From contig DASVDW010000142.1 of NCBI GenBank assembly GCA_036380925.1, positions 1-14,177 of the forward strand: a stretch of 14,177 nucleotides of DNA, read 5' to 3'. The position numbers were made by a program, and so were the translations under genes. A model generated the notes under the pieces. The model was not told the DNA's origin, did no database searches, and saw nothing but the letters and a program-made list of their open reading frames with translations. Numbering within the stretch: the stretch's first letter is position 1; each line of letters opens with the position of its first letter. The stretch is from JAICLV01 sp036380925 (GTDB taxonomy: Bacteria; Actinomycetota; Actinomycetes; Acidothermales; Acidothermaceae). Positions 1 to 5,902 of the stretch are shown in pieces.

Positions 1-1
1 C

Positions 2-2824
2 ATGCCGTCCGCGGGCGTGCTGGGCCCGAAGCTGCGCGGTTGGCACGACCATCGGGTGCTGCTCGAGGTCGGCGTCACCGTCGACCGCGGCGGCCGGCGG
101 GAGACCGGCCTCGAACCCGGGGAGCTCGACCACGGCCAGCACGACGGTGATCGCGACGTCCTCGCGGTGAGCACCGCCGGGATGCTGGTGCGCCGCGACG
201 TGTGGGACGAACTCGGCGGTCTGGACCGCGCGCTGCCGTTGTTTCGCGACGACATCGACTTCGGCTGGCGGGCCAACCTCGCCGGCCATCGGGTGGTGGC
301 CTGCTCGCAGGCGGTGGTCTATCACGCGCAAGCCGCGGCCGCGGGCGTTCGCCGCATCGATTCCGCGTCGCCATATCCGCGCCGAGTCGACCGCCAGGCC
401 GCGCTGCGCACGATGGTGGTCAACGCCAGCCCCGCGTGGCTGCCGTGGATCGCCGCTCGGCTGCTGGTGGCGTCGCTGGTCCGGGCGCTGGCCTTCGTCG
501 TCACCAAGCGCCCGCTCGACGCGTGGGACGAGACCCGCGCGGCCCTCGCCGTTTTCGGCCGGCCGCGCGCGCTCGCCAAGGCGCGGTCGGCCCGCCGGAA
601 ACGGTGGGTGGCGCCGCACGCCGACGTCCGCCGGCTGTTCGCGCCGCGCGGGACCCGGTTTCGGTACTACGCGGAGGCGTTCTCTCAGCGGGTCGCCACG
701 GTCGCCGCGGACGATCCTGACGATCGGCGCGGCTTGTTCCGCCGGGTCGCCTCCCAGCCCGGTGTGCTGCTGGTCGCCGGATTGCTGCTCGTCGCGCTGA
801 TCGCGCAGCGGCAGGCGCTCGGCGGCGGCCTGCACGGCGGGGCGTTGTTGCCCGCGCCCGCCGGCGCCAGCGACTTGTGGAACACCTACACCCAGCACTG
901 GCACCCGACCGGCTTCGGCAGCTGGGCGGCGGCGCCGCCGTACCTCGCGCTGCTGGCGATGCTCGCCGCGGTGCTCTTCGGCAGCGCGCCGCTCGCCGTC
1001 CAGGTCTTGGTGTTGGGTTGTGTGCCGCTGGCCGGCTTGTCGGCCTATCTCGCCGCCAAGCCGCTGGCCCCCGTGGCGAGGGTCAGGGTCTGGGTCGCCG
1101 CGACGTACGCGTTGCTACCCGTCGTCACGGGCTCGGTGTCCGGCGGCCGGCTGGGCGGCTGCGTGGTGGCCATCGTGTTGCCATGGGTGCTGTCCGGCCT
1201 CGCGCGGGCGTTGCTGCCGGCGTCCGGGCCGGACGACGCGCGGCGCGACCGCGGGTTGCGGGCCGCCTGGGTCGCCGCCGTGCCGCTGACGATCGCGACC
1301 GCGTTCGACCCGACGGCGTACCTGCTGCTGGGCGCGGTCATCTTCATCGCGTTGGTGTGGGCGCTCGCGCGACGCGCCTTCCTTCGGGCCGGTCGCGCGC
1401 TCGTGCTCCTCGCCGCGCCTCCGGTGTTGTTGCTGCCGTGGACCGCCCGGCTGGTGGACCATCCCGCGCTTGTCGTCGCGGGGGTGGGCCAGGTGTCGCC
1501 GGGCCTGCAAAGCCCGGATCTGGCGCCGATCAACGTGTTGCTCATGCACCCCGGTGGGCCCGGCATGCCGCCGGTGTGGCTCGAGGCGGTCGTGGTGCTG
1601 GCCGGGCTGGCCGGGTTGCTGCAGCTCACCAGGCCGGGGCCGGCCCGGCTGGGCTGGCTGCTCGCGGTCGTTGGGGTGGTCGGCGGGCTGATCGTGACGC
1701 ATCTGCGGGTGAGCGTTCCGAGCGGGACCGGGCCGGTGGTCGCGATGCCCGGCTGGCCAGGCGCCGCCACCACCCTCGTCGGCGCCGGGCTGCTGATGGC
1801 CGCGGCGGTGGCGGGCGCGCGGTTGCGCGACCGGCTGTCCGCGGCCAGCTTCGGTTGGCGCCAGCCGGTGGCGCTGCTGATCACGGTGGCCGCGGTGGCC
1901 ACCCCGGTCGCCGCGGCGGCGTTGTGGCTGAACCGCGGCGTCGGCCCGCTGCTGCGGTCCGGCGGCGCCGAGGTGCTGCCCGCGTTCGTCCGCGACGCCG
2001 ACGCCAGCCGCGGCCAGCCTCGCACGATCGTGTTGCGTCCGCCGACCGCGTTGCCGCTCGGCGTCCCGACGTCGTCCGCTCCGACCGACACGGTGACGTA
2101 CGCGTTGCTGCGGGACCGCTCGCCGCGGTTGGGAGACGGTGATCTGCCGCCTGATCCGGGGCAGGTCGCGCTGCTCGACACCGCGGTCGCCGACCTCGCC
2201 GGCGGGTTCGGACGGCGGGCCGCGACCGAGTTGGCGCACGCCGGCGTCCGGTACGTGCTGACGCCGGAGCGCGACGACGCCGGTCTGGCCACCCGCATCG
2301 CGACCGCCGGCGGGCTGCTGCCGAAAACCCACGACGGCGGCTGGGTCGTCTGGCAGGTGCAGACCGACGCCGGCCGGCTGGCGATCGCCACCGAAGGCGA
2401 CGACACCTGGCGGCTCGCTGACGGCTCCGGCGCGGTCGGCAAGGACAGTCCGCCGATCACCGTGCCGTACGCGCCGAATCCGCGGTTGCTGGTGCTCGCC
2501 GAGGCGCCGTCGGCGAACTGGCGGGCGGTCGCCATCGGCGCGACCGGGAACGCGCGGGTTCCCCTCGCGGCCACCACGATCGAGGGCATGCAGGCGTTCG
2601 CGTTGCCGACCGCGGGCGGGCAGGTCGTCGTCCAGCGCGCCCCTGACCAGCGCGCGAACTGGCTGGTCTTCCAGCTGGTCGCGCTGCTCGTCGTGCTCGG
2701 CGCCGCGATTCCGAGCGGACGACGGTCGGACCGTCGCGGGCCAGGGCGCCGCGGCCGAGCGCGCGCCGCGGGTCGCGCCGACGACGCCGCCGACGTGCGC
2801 GACCCGATCGGGGCGTCCTCGTGA
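2..2824 (+). CDS. Polytopic GT2 glycosyltransferase, 5'-truncated (partial)
   Basis: The gene runs in from upstream; the ATG at base 2 is only the first in-frame codon visible, and the nucleotide-sugar-binding first half of the GT-A domain is missing. The visible part (940 residues) begins in the late GT2 domain. Residues 81-90 contain FRDDIDFGWR, the acidic catalytic-base region followed by a GWR element, and a VYH follows at 106-108. A basic segment (about 190-215) leads to some 12-13 hydrophobic helices between about 254 and 642, then a predicted extracytoplasmic domain (about 645-885), a last helix (about 887-904) and an Arg-rich cytoplasmic tail. Large GT2 proteins of this form in actinobacteria are assigned to cell-envelope glycan synthesis; donor and acceptor cannot be read from the sequence. 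The TGA stop overlaps the GTG start of DUF5719 (GTGA, 2821-2824), so the two are probably translationally coupled. Family call strong, substrate unknown. Confidence 0.88.
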   Translation: MPSAGVLGPKLRGWHDHRVLLEVGVTVDRGGRRETGLEPGELDHGQHDGDRDVLAVSTAGMLVRRDVWDELGGLDRALPLFRDDIDFGWRANLAGHRVVACSQAVVYHAQAAAAGVRRIDSASPYPRRVDRQAALRTMVVNASPAWLPWIAARLLVASLVRALAFVVTKRPLDAWDETRAALAVFGRPRALAKARSARRKRWVAPHADVRRLFAPRGTRFRYYAEAFSQRVATVAADDPDDRRGLFRRVASQPGVLLVAGLLLVALIAQRQALGGGLHGGALLPAPAGASDLWNTYTQHWHPTGFGSWAAAPPYLALLAMLAAVLFGSAPLAVQVLVLGCVPLAGLSAYLAAKPLAPVARVRVWVAATYALLPVVTGSVSGGRLGGCVVAIVLPWVLSGLARALLPASGPDDARRDRGLRAAWVAAVPLTIATAFDPTAYLLLGAVIFIALVWALARRAFLRAGRALVLLAAPPVLLLPWTARLVDHPALVVAGVGQVSPGLQSPDLAPINVLLMHPGGPGMPPVWLEAVVVLAGLAGLLQLTRPGPARLGWLLAVVGVVGGLIVTHLRVSVPSGTGPVVAMPGWPGAATTLVGAGLLMAAAVAGARLRDRLSAASFGWRQPVALLITVAAVATPVAAAALWLNRGVGPLLRSGGAEVLPAFVRDADASRGQPRTIVLRPPTALPLGVPTSSAPTDTVTYALLRDRSPRLGDGDLPPDPGQVALLDTAVADLAGGFGRRAATELAHAGVRYVLTPERDDAGLATRIATAGGLLPKTHDGGWVVWQVQTDAGRLAIATEGDDTWRLADGSGAVGKDSPPITVPYAPNPRLLVLAEAPSANWRAVAIGATGNARVPLAATTIEGMQAFALPTAGGQVVVQRAPDQRANWLVFQLVALLVVLGAAIPSGRRSDRRGPGRRGRARAAGRADDAADVRDPIGASS

Positions 2825-4482
2825 GGCGCGACCCGAGGCTGCTCGCGGTGGCCGTCGTGGTGTTCCTCGCGGCCGCCATCACCTGGGCCGCGGCCAGCGA
2901 GCCGGCGCCCGGCCGGACCGCGTCGCAACTGTCGACCGCCGTCCCGATCACCAACGCGGCGATGGTCTGCCCGCAGGCCGGCGGCACGCCGTCCGGCGGC
3001 GCCGCGCGCGTCGGTTACGCCGCGTTCGGGACCGATCCGGCCGACGTCGCCGCGTCGTCCGCCACGACCACGCCGCTCGACCCTGACGGCGTGTCGACGC
3101 CGCTGCAGATCAAGACCGGGCACGCATGGGTGATCGACGGGCCGAAGACCGTCGGGCCGGTCCAGGTGGGCGTCAACGGGCCGCTGGCGACCCGGCTCGG
3201 CGCCGTGCAGTTCACCCGGCAGAGCATCGGAAAGACCTGGCAGGCCTCGGCGTCCCCTTGCGAGCAGCCGACGACGCACGCCTGGTTCGTGGGATTCTCG
3301 ACCGGCGTCGGGGCGCACGCCACCTTGCTGCTGAGCAACGTGGACGATGTCGCGGCCACCGTGAACGTCGGGATCTACGGCGACACCGCGCCGCCGAACA
3401 CCGACGCCAAGCACGGGTTGACCGTGGCGCCGCGGACCCAGCTCGCGGTGCGCCTCGACACGGTGGCGCCTGGCCTGTCGAACGCCGCCGCGGAGGTCAC
3501 CGCGACCGCCGGCCGGGTCGTCCCGGCGCTGCGATTCGACGCGCAAAACGGCTCGATCCCGCTCGGCGTCGACTTCCTGTCGCGGGCCGCCGACGCGTCA
3601 CCCACCCAAACGGTGCCCGGCATCCCAGGCGGCGAGGGCGCGCGCCGCGTGGTGATCGCCGCGCCCGGCGACGTCGACGCCACGGTGTCGGTGAAGCTGG
3701 TCACCGGCGACGGTTCGTACACGCCAACCGGGCTGGACGTCGTCGACGTCCCGGCCGGCGGCGTGGTCAGCGTCGACCTCGACAAGGAGTTGAGAGGCGC
3801 CCCCGGCGGCGTGGTGTTGAGCTCCACCGAGCCGATCGTCGCGGGCGCGGTCGCGACGCTGAAGCCGGACAAGTACGGCGGCGCCGACATCGCGTTCACC
3901 TCAGCCGTCCCGCCGCTGTCCGGGCTGGCGATCGCGGCGGGCGGCGAAACCGGCGCCGACCGGCACACCCAGTTGCTGCTCACCGCGCCGGGCGCCGACG
4001 CGCACGTGCAACTCACGCTCGTGCCGTCCAGCGCGGACGCCGGCCCGGTGGTCAGCCCGGTGACCGTGCCCGGCGGCACGTCCGTCGTCGTCGACTTGCG
4101 GTCGATCTCGCAGGATCAGGCGCCGGGGGTCGCGCTGTTGCCGCAGCCCGGCGGGCCGTTGTTCGTGGCGTGGGTGCTGCAGGAGGCGACCAAGAACACC
4201 GCCGACCTCACCTCGTTCTCGCTGTGGGGGCAGCCGACGTCGCTGTCGCGGCCGCCGGTGAGCGCGAACCTGATGGCCGGACTGCCGGGTCGCACCGCGG
4301 TCGCCTCACCGCCGAGGTCCGGCGCCACGGGCTCCGCGGCGCCGGGCTCTGACGCGCCAGCCTCCGACGTCCCGGCCTCCGATCTGCCGGATGTGCCGGC
4401 CTCCGATCTCCCGGACGTGCCGGCGTCGGACGCGCCGACTCAGTCGCCGTCGGGGTTGCCGTCGTCCCAGCCCTCGCCGTAG
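2821..4482 (+). CDS. DUF5719 membrane-anchored extracytoplasmic protein
   Basis: The 553-residue protein starts at GTG 2821, four bases inside the preceding glycosyltransferase gene. Residues 7-25 are one hydrophobic helix after MRRDPR, acting as signal anchor or uncleaved signal. The rest is secreted-type: small, Thr/Val/Gly-rich beta segments without further helices. The VCP motif (49-51) and a second cysteine at 147, near HAWFVG (153-158), fit DUF5719 proteins; these appear to be the only two cysteines, so a disulfide is likely (inference). The C-terminal tail, from about residue 495, is low-complexity Pro/Ala/Ser/Asp with PASDLPDV repeats, probably a flexible envelope linker. The biochemical role is unknown; the strict pairing with the GT2 gene suggests an accessory or chaperone role in the same envelope glycan step. 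It overlaps the convergent metallopeptidase-family gene by 43 nt. Confidence 0.85.
   Translation: MRRDPRLLAVAVVVFLAAAITWAAASEPAPGRTASQLSTAVPITNAAMVCPQAGGTPSGGAARVGYAAFGTDPADVAASSATTTPLDPDGVSTPLQIKTGHAWVIDGPKTVGPVQVGVNGPLATRLGAVQFTRQSIGKTWQASASPCEQPTTHAWFVGFSTGVGAHATLLLSNVDDVAATVNVGIYGDTAPPNTDAKHGLTVAPRTQLAVRLDTVAPGLSNAAAEVTATAGRVVPALRFDAQNGSIPLGVDFLSRAADASPTQTVPGIPGGEGARRVVIAAPGDVDATVSVKLVTGDGSYTPTGLDVVDVPAGGVVSVDLDKELRGAPGGVVLSSTEPIVAGAVATLKPDKYGGADIAFTSAVPPLSGLAIAAGGETGADRHTQLLLTAPGADAHVQLTLVPSSADAGPVVSPVTVPGGTSVVVDLRSISQDQAPGVALLPQPGGPLFVAWVLQEATKNTADLTSFSLWGQPTSLSRPPVSANLMAGLPGRTAVASPPRSGATGSAAPGSDAPASDVPASDLPDVPASDLPDVPASDAPTQSPSGLPSSQPSP
4353..4437 (+). repeat. 24-bp in-frame tandem repeat in the DUF5719 tail
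   Basis: Two nearly identical 24-bp units (4371-4394 and 4395-4418) differ at a few bases and are flanked by partial, diverged copies (4353-4370 and 4419-4437). Each unit encodes PASDLPDV, so the array adds eight residues per copy to the proline-rich tail without changing frame. It is the type of repeat that can change copy number by slippage. Confidence 0.8.
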
Positions 4483-4904
4483 CCGGGGTCGACGATCTCG
4501 GGCTCCAGCCCGAGCAGCTCCGCGACCTCCTCGACGACGACGTCGTGCACCAGGTCGGCGAGCTCGTCAGGCGCTCCGGCGCGGGCTTCGATCGGACGCC
4601 GGTACAACACCACCTGCGCCGGGGACTTAGGCGTGCTCGGGCGGCAGGAGCCGAGCGGGATCGGCTCCTGCGGATCCCGGCCGAGCAGCGACGGCGGCGG
4701 CACTTCCTCGACCGCGAACTGCACCCGCGCCAGCTGGGTCGCCCAGCGGCTCTCGAGGTCTTCCACCGCGTCGAGCACCAGGTCGTCGAAAGCCTGCGCC
4801 CTAGTGCGGGAGATCGGCACGGCCGGTGGCGCGAGCGGACCGCGCAGGCCGCGGCCCCGGCGGTCTCGCCGAGATTGGCGCCGTGGCGGACGCGACTGGC
4901 TCAC
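4440..4904 (-). CDS. PF06262-type 'metallopeptidase family' protein lacking HExxH
   Basis: The 154-residue protein (from GTG 4904) has a basic N-terminus (many Arg in residues 5-21), then GPLAPPAVPISRTRAQ (22-37), FDDLVLDAVEDLE (39-51) and a C-terminal segment LVHDVVVEEVAELLGL (118-133) before an acidic tail. This pattern fits the small zincin-like family of which I take M. tuberculosis Rv3259 to be a member; that gene too lies opposite a DUF3499 gene. The zincin signature is not intact: H120 is the only histidine and it is followed by DVVVEE rather than ExxH, so zinc peptidase activity is doubtful. An open frame continues to ATG 5087 but would cover the DUF3499 start; GTG 4904 fits the expected family N-terminus and lies 8 nt after a TACGCT -10 box. 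No Shine-Dalgarno is present, so the transcript is probably leaderless. Confidence 0.82.
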   Translation of the reverse strand: MSQSRPPRRQSRRDRRGRGLRGPLAPPAVPISRTRAQAFDDLVLDAVEDLESRWATQLARVQFAVEEVPPPSLLGRDPQEPIPLGSCRPSTPKSPAQVVLYRRPIEARAGAPDELADLVHDVVVEEVAELLGLEPEIVDPGYGEGWDDGNPDGD

Positions 4905-4912
4905 GAGCGGCA

Positions 4913-4918
4913 AGCGTA
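4913..4918 (-). promoter_or_regulatory. -10 box of a leaderless promoter for the PF06262 gene
   Basis: On the minus strand TACGCT is followed by 8 nt and then the GTG start at 4904. This spacing puts transcription start at or next to the start codon, which fits the absence of a ribosome-binding site. The -35 region is poor: TGTCCC at 4936-4941 with a 17-nt spacer is the best candidate. Confidence 0.5.
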
Positions 4919-5005
4919 GGCACTTCGCGGCGGCCGGGACACCTTGGTCGGCGACACGCGGCGCCCAACTGGCGGCGGATCGAGCGCGGCGGGCCGTCGG
5001 GCGAC

Positions 5006-5011
5006 TAGCCT
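5006..5011 (+). promoter_or_regulatory. -10 box of a leaderless promoter for the DUF3499 gene
   Basis: TAGCCT is followed by 8 nt and then GTG at 5020, the same geometry as the divergent gene. The following GCTCGTGAGC is shared by both strands' start regions. No good -35 hexamer is visible and there is no Shine-Dalgarno before GTG. Confidence 0.5.
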
Positions 5012-5019
5012 TCGCGCTC

Positions 5020-5376
5020 GTGAGCACACTTCGTCGCTGCACGCGCACCGCGTGCGGTGAGCCAGCCGTGGCCACGCTCACGTACATGTACGCCGAGTCG
5101 ACGGCGGTGCTGGGGCCGCTCGCGACCTACGCCGAACCGCACTGCTACGACCTGTGCGCGCGGCACTCCGCCCGGTTGACCGCGCCGCGGGGCTGGGAAG
5201 TGGTCCGGCTCGAGCTCGCGGAGCCGGCCGGCCCGACCCCCGACGATCTCGAGGCGCTGGCCGACGCGGTGCGCGAGGCGGCCAGGCCCGCGCCGGCGCC
5301 GACGTCGTCCGAGCCCGCGGCGCCAACCGTTGGCCGACGCGGTCACTTGCGGGTGCTGCTGCCCCCGCCGAACTGA
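5020..5376 (+). CDS. DUF3499 family protein, probable zinc-binding
   Basis: The 118-residue protein starts at GTG 5020. The N-terminus LRRCTRTACGEPAVATL (4-20), the stretch STAVLGPLATYAEPHCYDLC (27-46) and APRGWEVVRL are hallmarks of the actinobacterial DUF3499 family. C7 and C12 followed by H41, C42, C46 and H49 look like a compact zinc site. The C-terminal third is Pro/Ala-rich linker. Its function is not established. In mycobacteria its homologue (I believe Rv3258c) also sits between a divergent PF06262 gene and phosphomannomutase, as here. The open frame continues upstream to 4633, but that extension lies antisense to the PF06262 gene and lacks family sequence, so GTG 5020 with its leaderless -10 box is preferred. 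Confidence 0.88.
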   Translation: MSTLRRCTRTACGEPAVATLTYMYAESTAVLGPLATYAEPHCYDLCARHSARLTAPRGWEVVRLELAEPAGPTPDDLEALADAVREAARPAPAPTSSEPAAPTVGRRGHLRVLLPPPN

Positions 5377-5402
5377 CCCACGTCGTCCGAGCGCTGTCCG
5401 TT

Positions 5403-5430
5403 TTGTCCTAGACACGCCGGGTGCTAAAGC
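5403..5430 (+). promoter_or_regulatory. Candidate promoter for the zinc-ribbon gene
   Basis: TTGTCC (5403-5408) and TAAAGC (5425-5430) are 16 nt apart in an AT-richer patch of the 170-bp gap after DUF3499. The -10 match is weak. A start near 5437 would give a leader of about 110 nt carrying the structure at 5461-5507. Read-through from DUF3499 is an alternative. Confidence 0.3.
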
Positions 5431-5460
5431 CATCCGCGCGGTTAGGCCGATGGGGGGATG

Positions 5461-5507
5461 TCACCCGAACGGGCGCGGTCCAGCCGGGTGATCTTCGAAT
5501 CGCCCGT
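5461..5507 (+). other. Structured leader: interleaved stems and alternative hairpin
   Basis: Four complementary segments lie in 47 nt. TCACCCG (5461-5467) pairs perfectly with CGGGTGA (5485-5491), and ACGGGCG (5469-5475) pairs perfectly with CGCCCGT (5501-5507). The pairings interleave as in an H-type pseudoknot. Alternatively 5485-5492 pairs with 5499-5506 (8 bp, one G-U) as a hairpin with loop CUUCGA, which excludes both. It ends 29 nt before the Shine-Dalgarno of the zinc-ribbon gene, so it may be a switch-like leader. It could also be chance pairing in GC-rich DNA; no known riboswitch is recognised. Confidence 0.35.
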
Positions 5508-5536
5508 CGACTCGCCAGACCTGATGACCGGAACCC

Positions 5537-5542
5537 AGGAGG
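5537..5542 (+). promoter_or_regulatory. Shine-Dalgarno AGGAGG fixing the zinc-ribbon protein start
   Basis: AGGAGG is 4 nt before GTG 5547 and is among the strongest ribosome-binding sites in the window. It decides for GTG 5547 over the upstream in-frame start at 5421, which would translate the structured leader. Confidence 0.8.
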
Positions 5543-5546
5543 AACC

Positions 5547-5810
5547 GTGCCGAAGTCCGCCGCCCGGACACCCCGCCAATCCGCCACCCCGCTCAGCGGG
5601 CCCGCGTCGTTGGTCAACACGCAGGCTCGCCAGCTCATGAGGTGCCTCGGCTGCGGCAACGAGCACGTCACCGTGATCGCCATGACGTTGACCGACGGCT
5701 CGCGGGTCGACTTCGCCTCGTGCCATCGGTGCGAGAACCGGTGGTGGCTGCAAGACGGCGAGCCGCTGAGCTTCGACGCGGTCATTGAGAAGACCCGCAA
5801 GATCGCCTGA
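5547..5810 (+). CDS. Small zinc-ribbon protein of unknown function
   Basis: The 87-residue protein starts at GTG 5547 after AGGAGG. A Ser/Pro/Arg-rich N-terminus (2-20) is followed by a four-cysteine ribbon: C33-L-G-C36, then a beta-rich 22-residue spacer, then C59-H-R-C62 with ENRWW right after it. The form CxxC-x22-CxxC-xxRWW resembles the C-terminal zinc ribbon of TFIIS and archaeal RPB9/RpoM-type proteins (C...CxxCxxRW), which bind nucleic acid or RNA polymerase, but the catalytic Asp-Glu of TFIIS is not evident. I do not recognise a named family. It lies just upstream of phosphomannomutase, which seems to have its own promoter. Coding is well supported by the ribosome-binding site, cysteine pattern and codon use; the function is unknown. 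Confidence 0.82.
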   Translation: MPKSAARTPRQSATPLSGPASLVNTQARQLMRCLGCGNEHVTVIAMTLTDGSRVDFASCHRCENRWWLQDGEPLSFDAVIEKTRKIA

Positions 5811-5832
5811 CAATGCTTGGGTGATCCCTGGG

Positions 5833-5838
5833 TAGGCT
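5833..5838 (+). promoter_or_regulatory. Candidate -10 box for the phosphomannomutase operon
   Basis: TAGGCT is a good actinobacterial -10 sequence. The nearest -35-like hexamer is TGACAA (5808-5813), overlapping the previous stop codon, with a long 19-nt spacer. Transcription would start about 5845. Confidence 0.4.
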
Positions 5839-5845
5839 GCCCTCT

Positions 5846-5862
5846 GCCGGCAATCCGCCGGC
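5846..5862 (+). other. Hairpin at the 5' end of the phosphomannomutase transcript
   Basis: GCCGGC (5846-5851), a 5-nt loop and GCCGGC (5857-5862) form a perfect 6-bp stem. If transcription starts from the TAGGCT box the hairpin lies at the very 5' end of the mRNA, where it could protect it; it could also end read-through from the zinc-ribbon gene. There is no T-tract. Confidence 0.4.
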
Positions 5863-5887
5863 GTCCACCTGCGCGAGGTCACCAAGT

Positions 5888-5894
5888 GGGGAGG
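5888..5894 (+). promoter_or_regulatory. Shine-Dalgarno GGGGAGG of manB
   Basis: GGGGAGG lies 8 nt before GTG 5903 and supports this start. Confidence 0.7.
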
Positions 5895-5902
5895 CAGCCG
5901 TC

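Noticed and set aside
1045..3546. Long minus-strand open frame opposite the glycosyltransferase and DUF5719
   Set aside because: Arg/Pro/Ser-rich translation without domains; shadow of real genes.
4905..5087. Longer PF06262 protein starting at ATG 5087
   Set aside because: It would run through the DUF3499 start and promoter, and the added residues do not look like the family.
5485..5507. tRNA-like T-arm (TTCGAATC)
   Set aside because: The motif resembles a T-loop but there is no acceptor stem, anticodon arm or matching 7-bp ends nearby; the segment is better explained as part of the leader hairpin.
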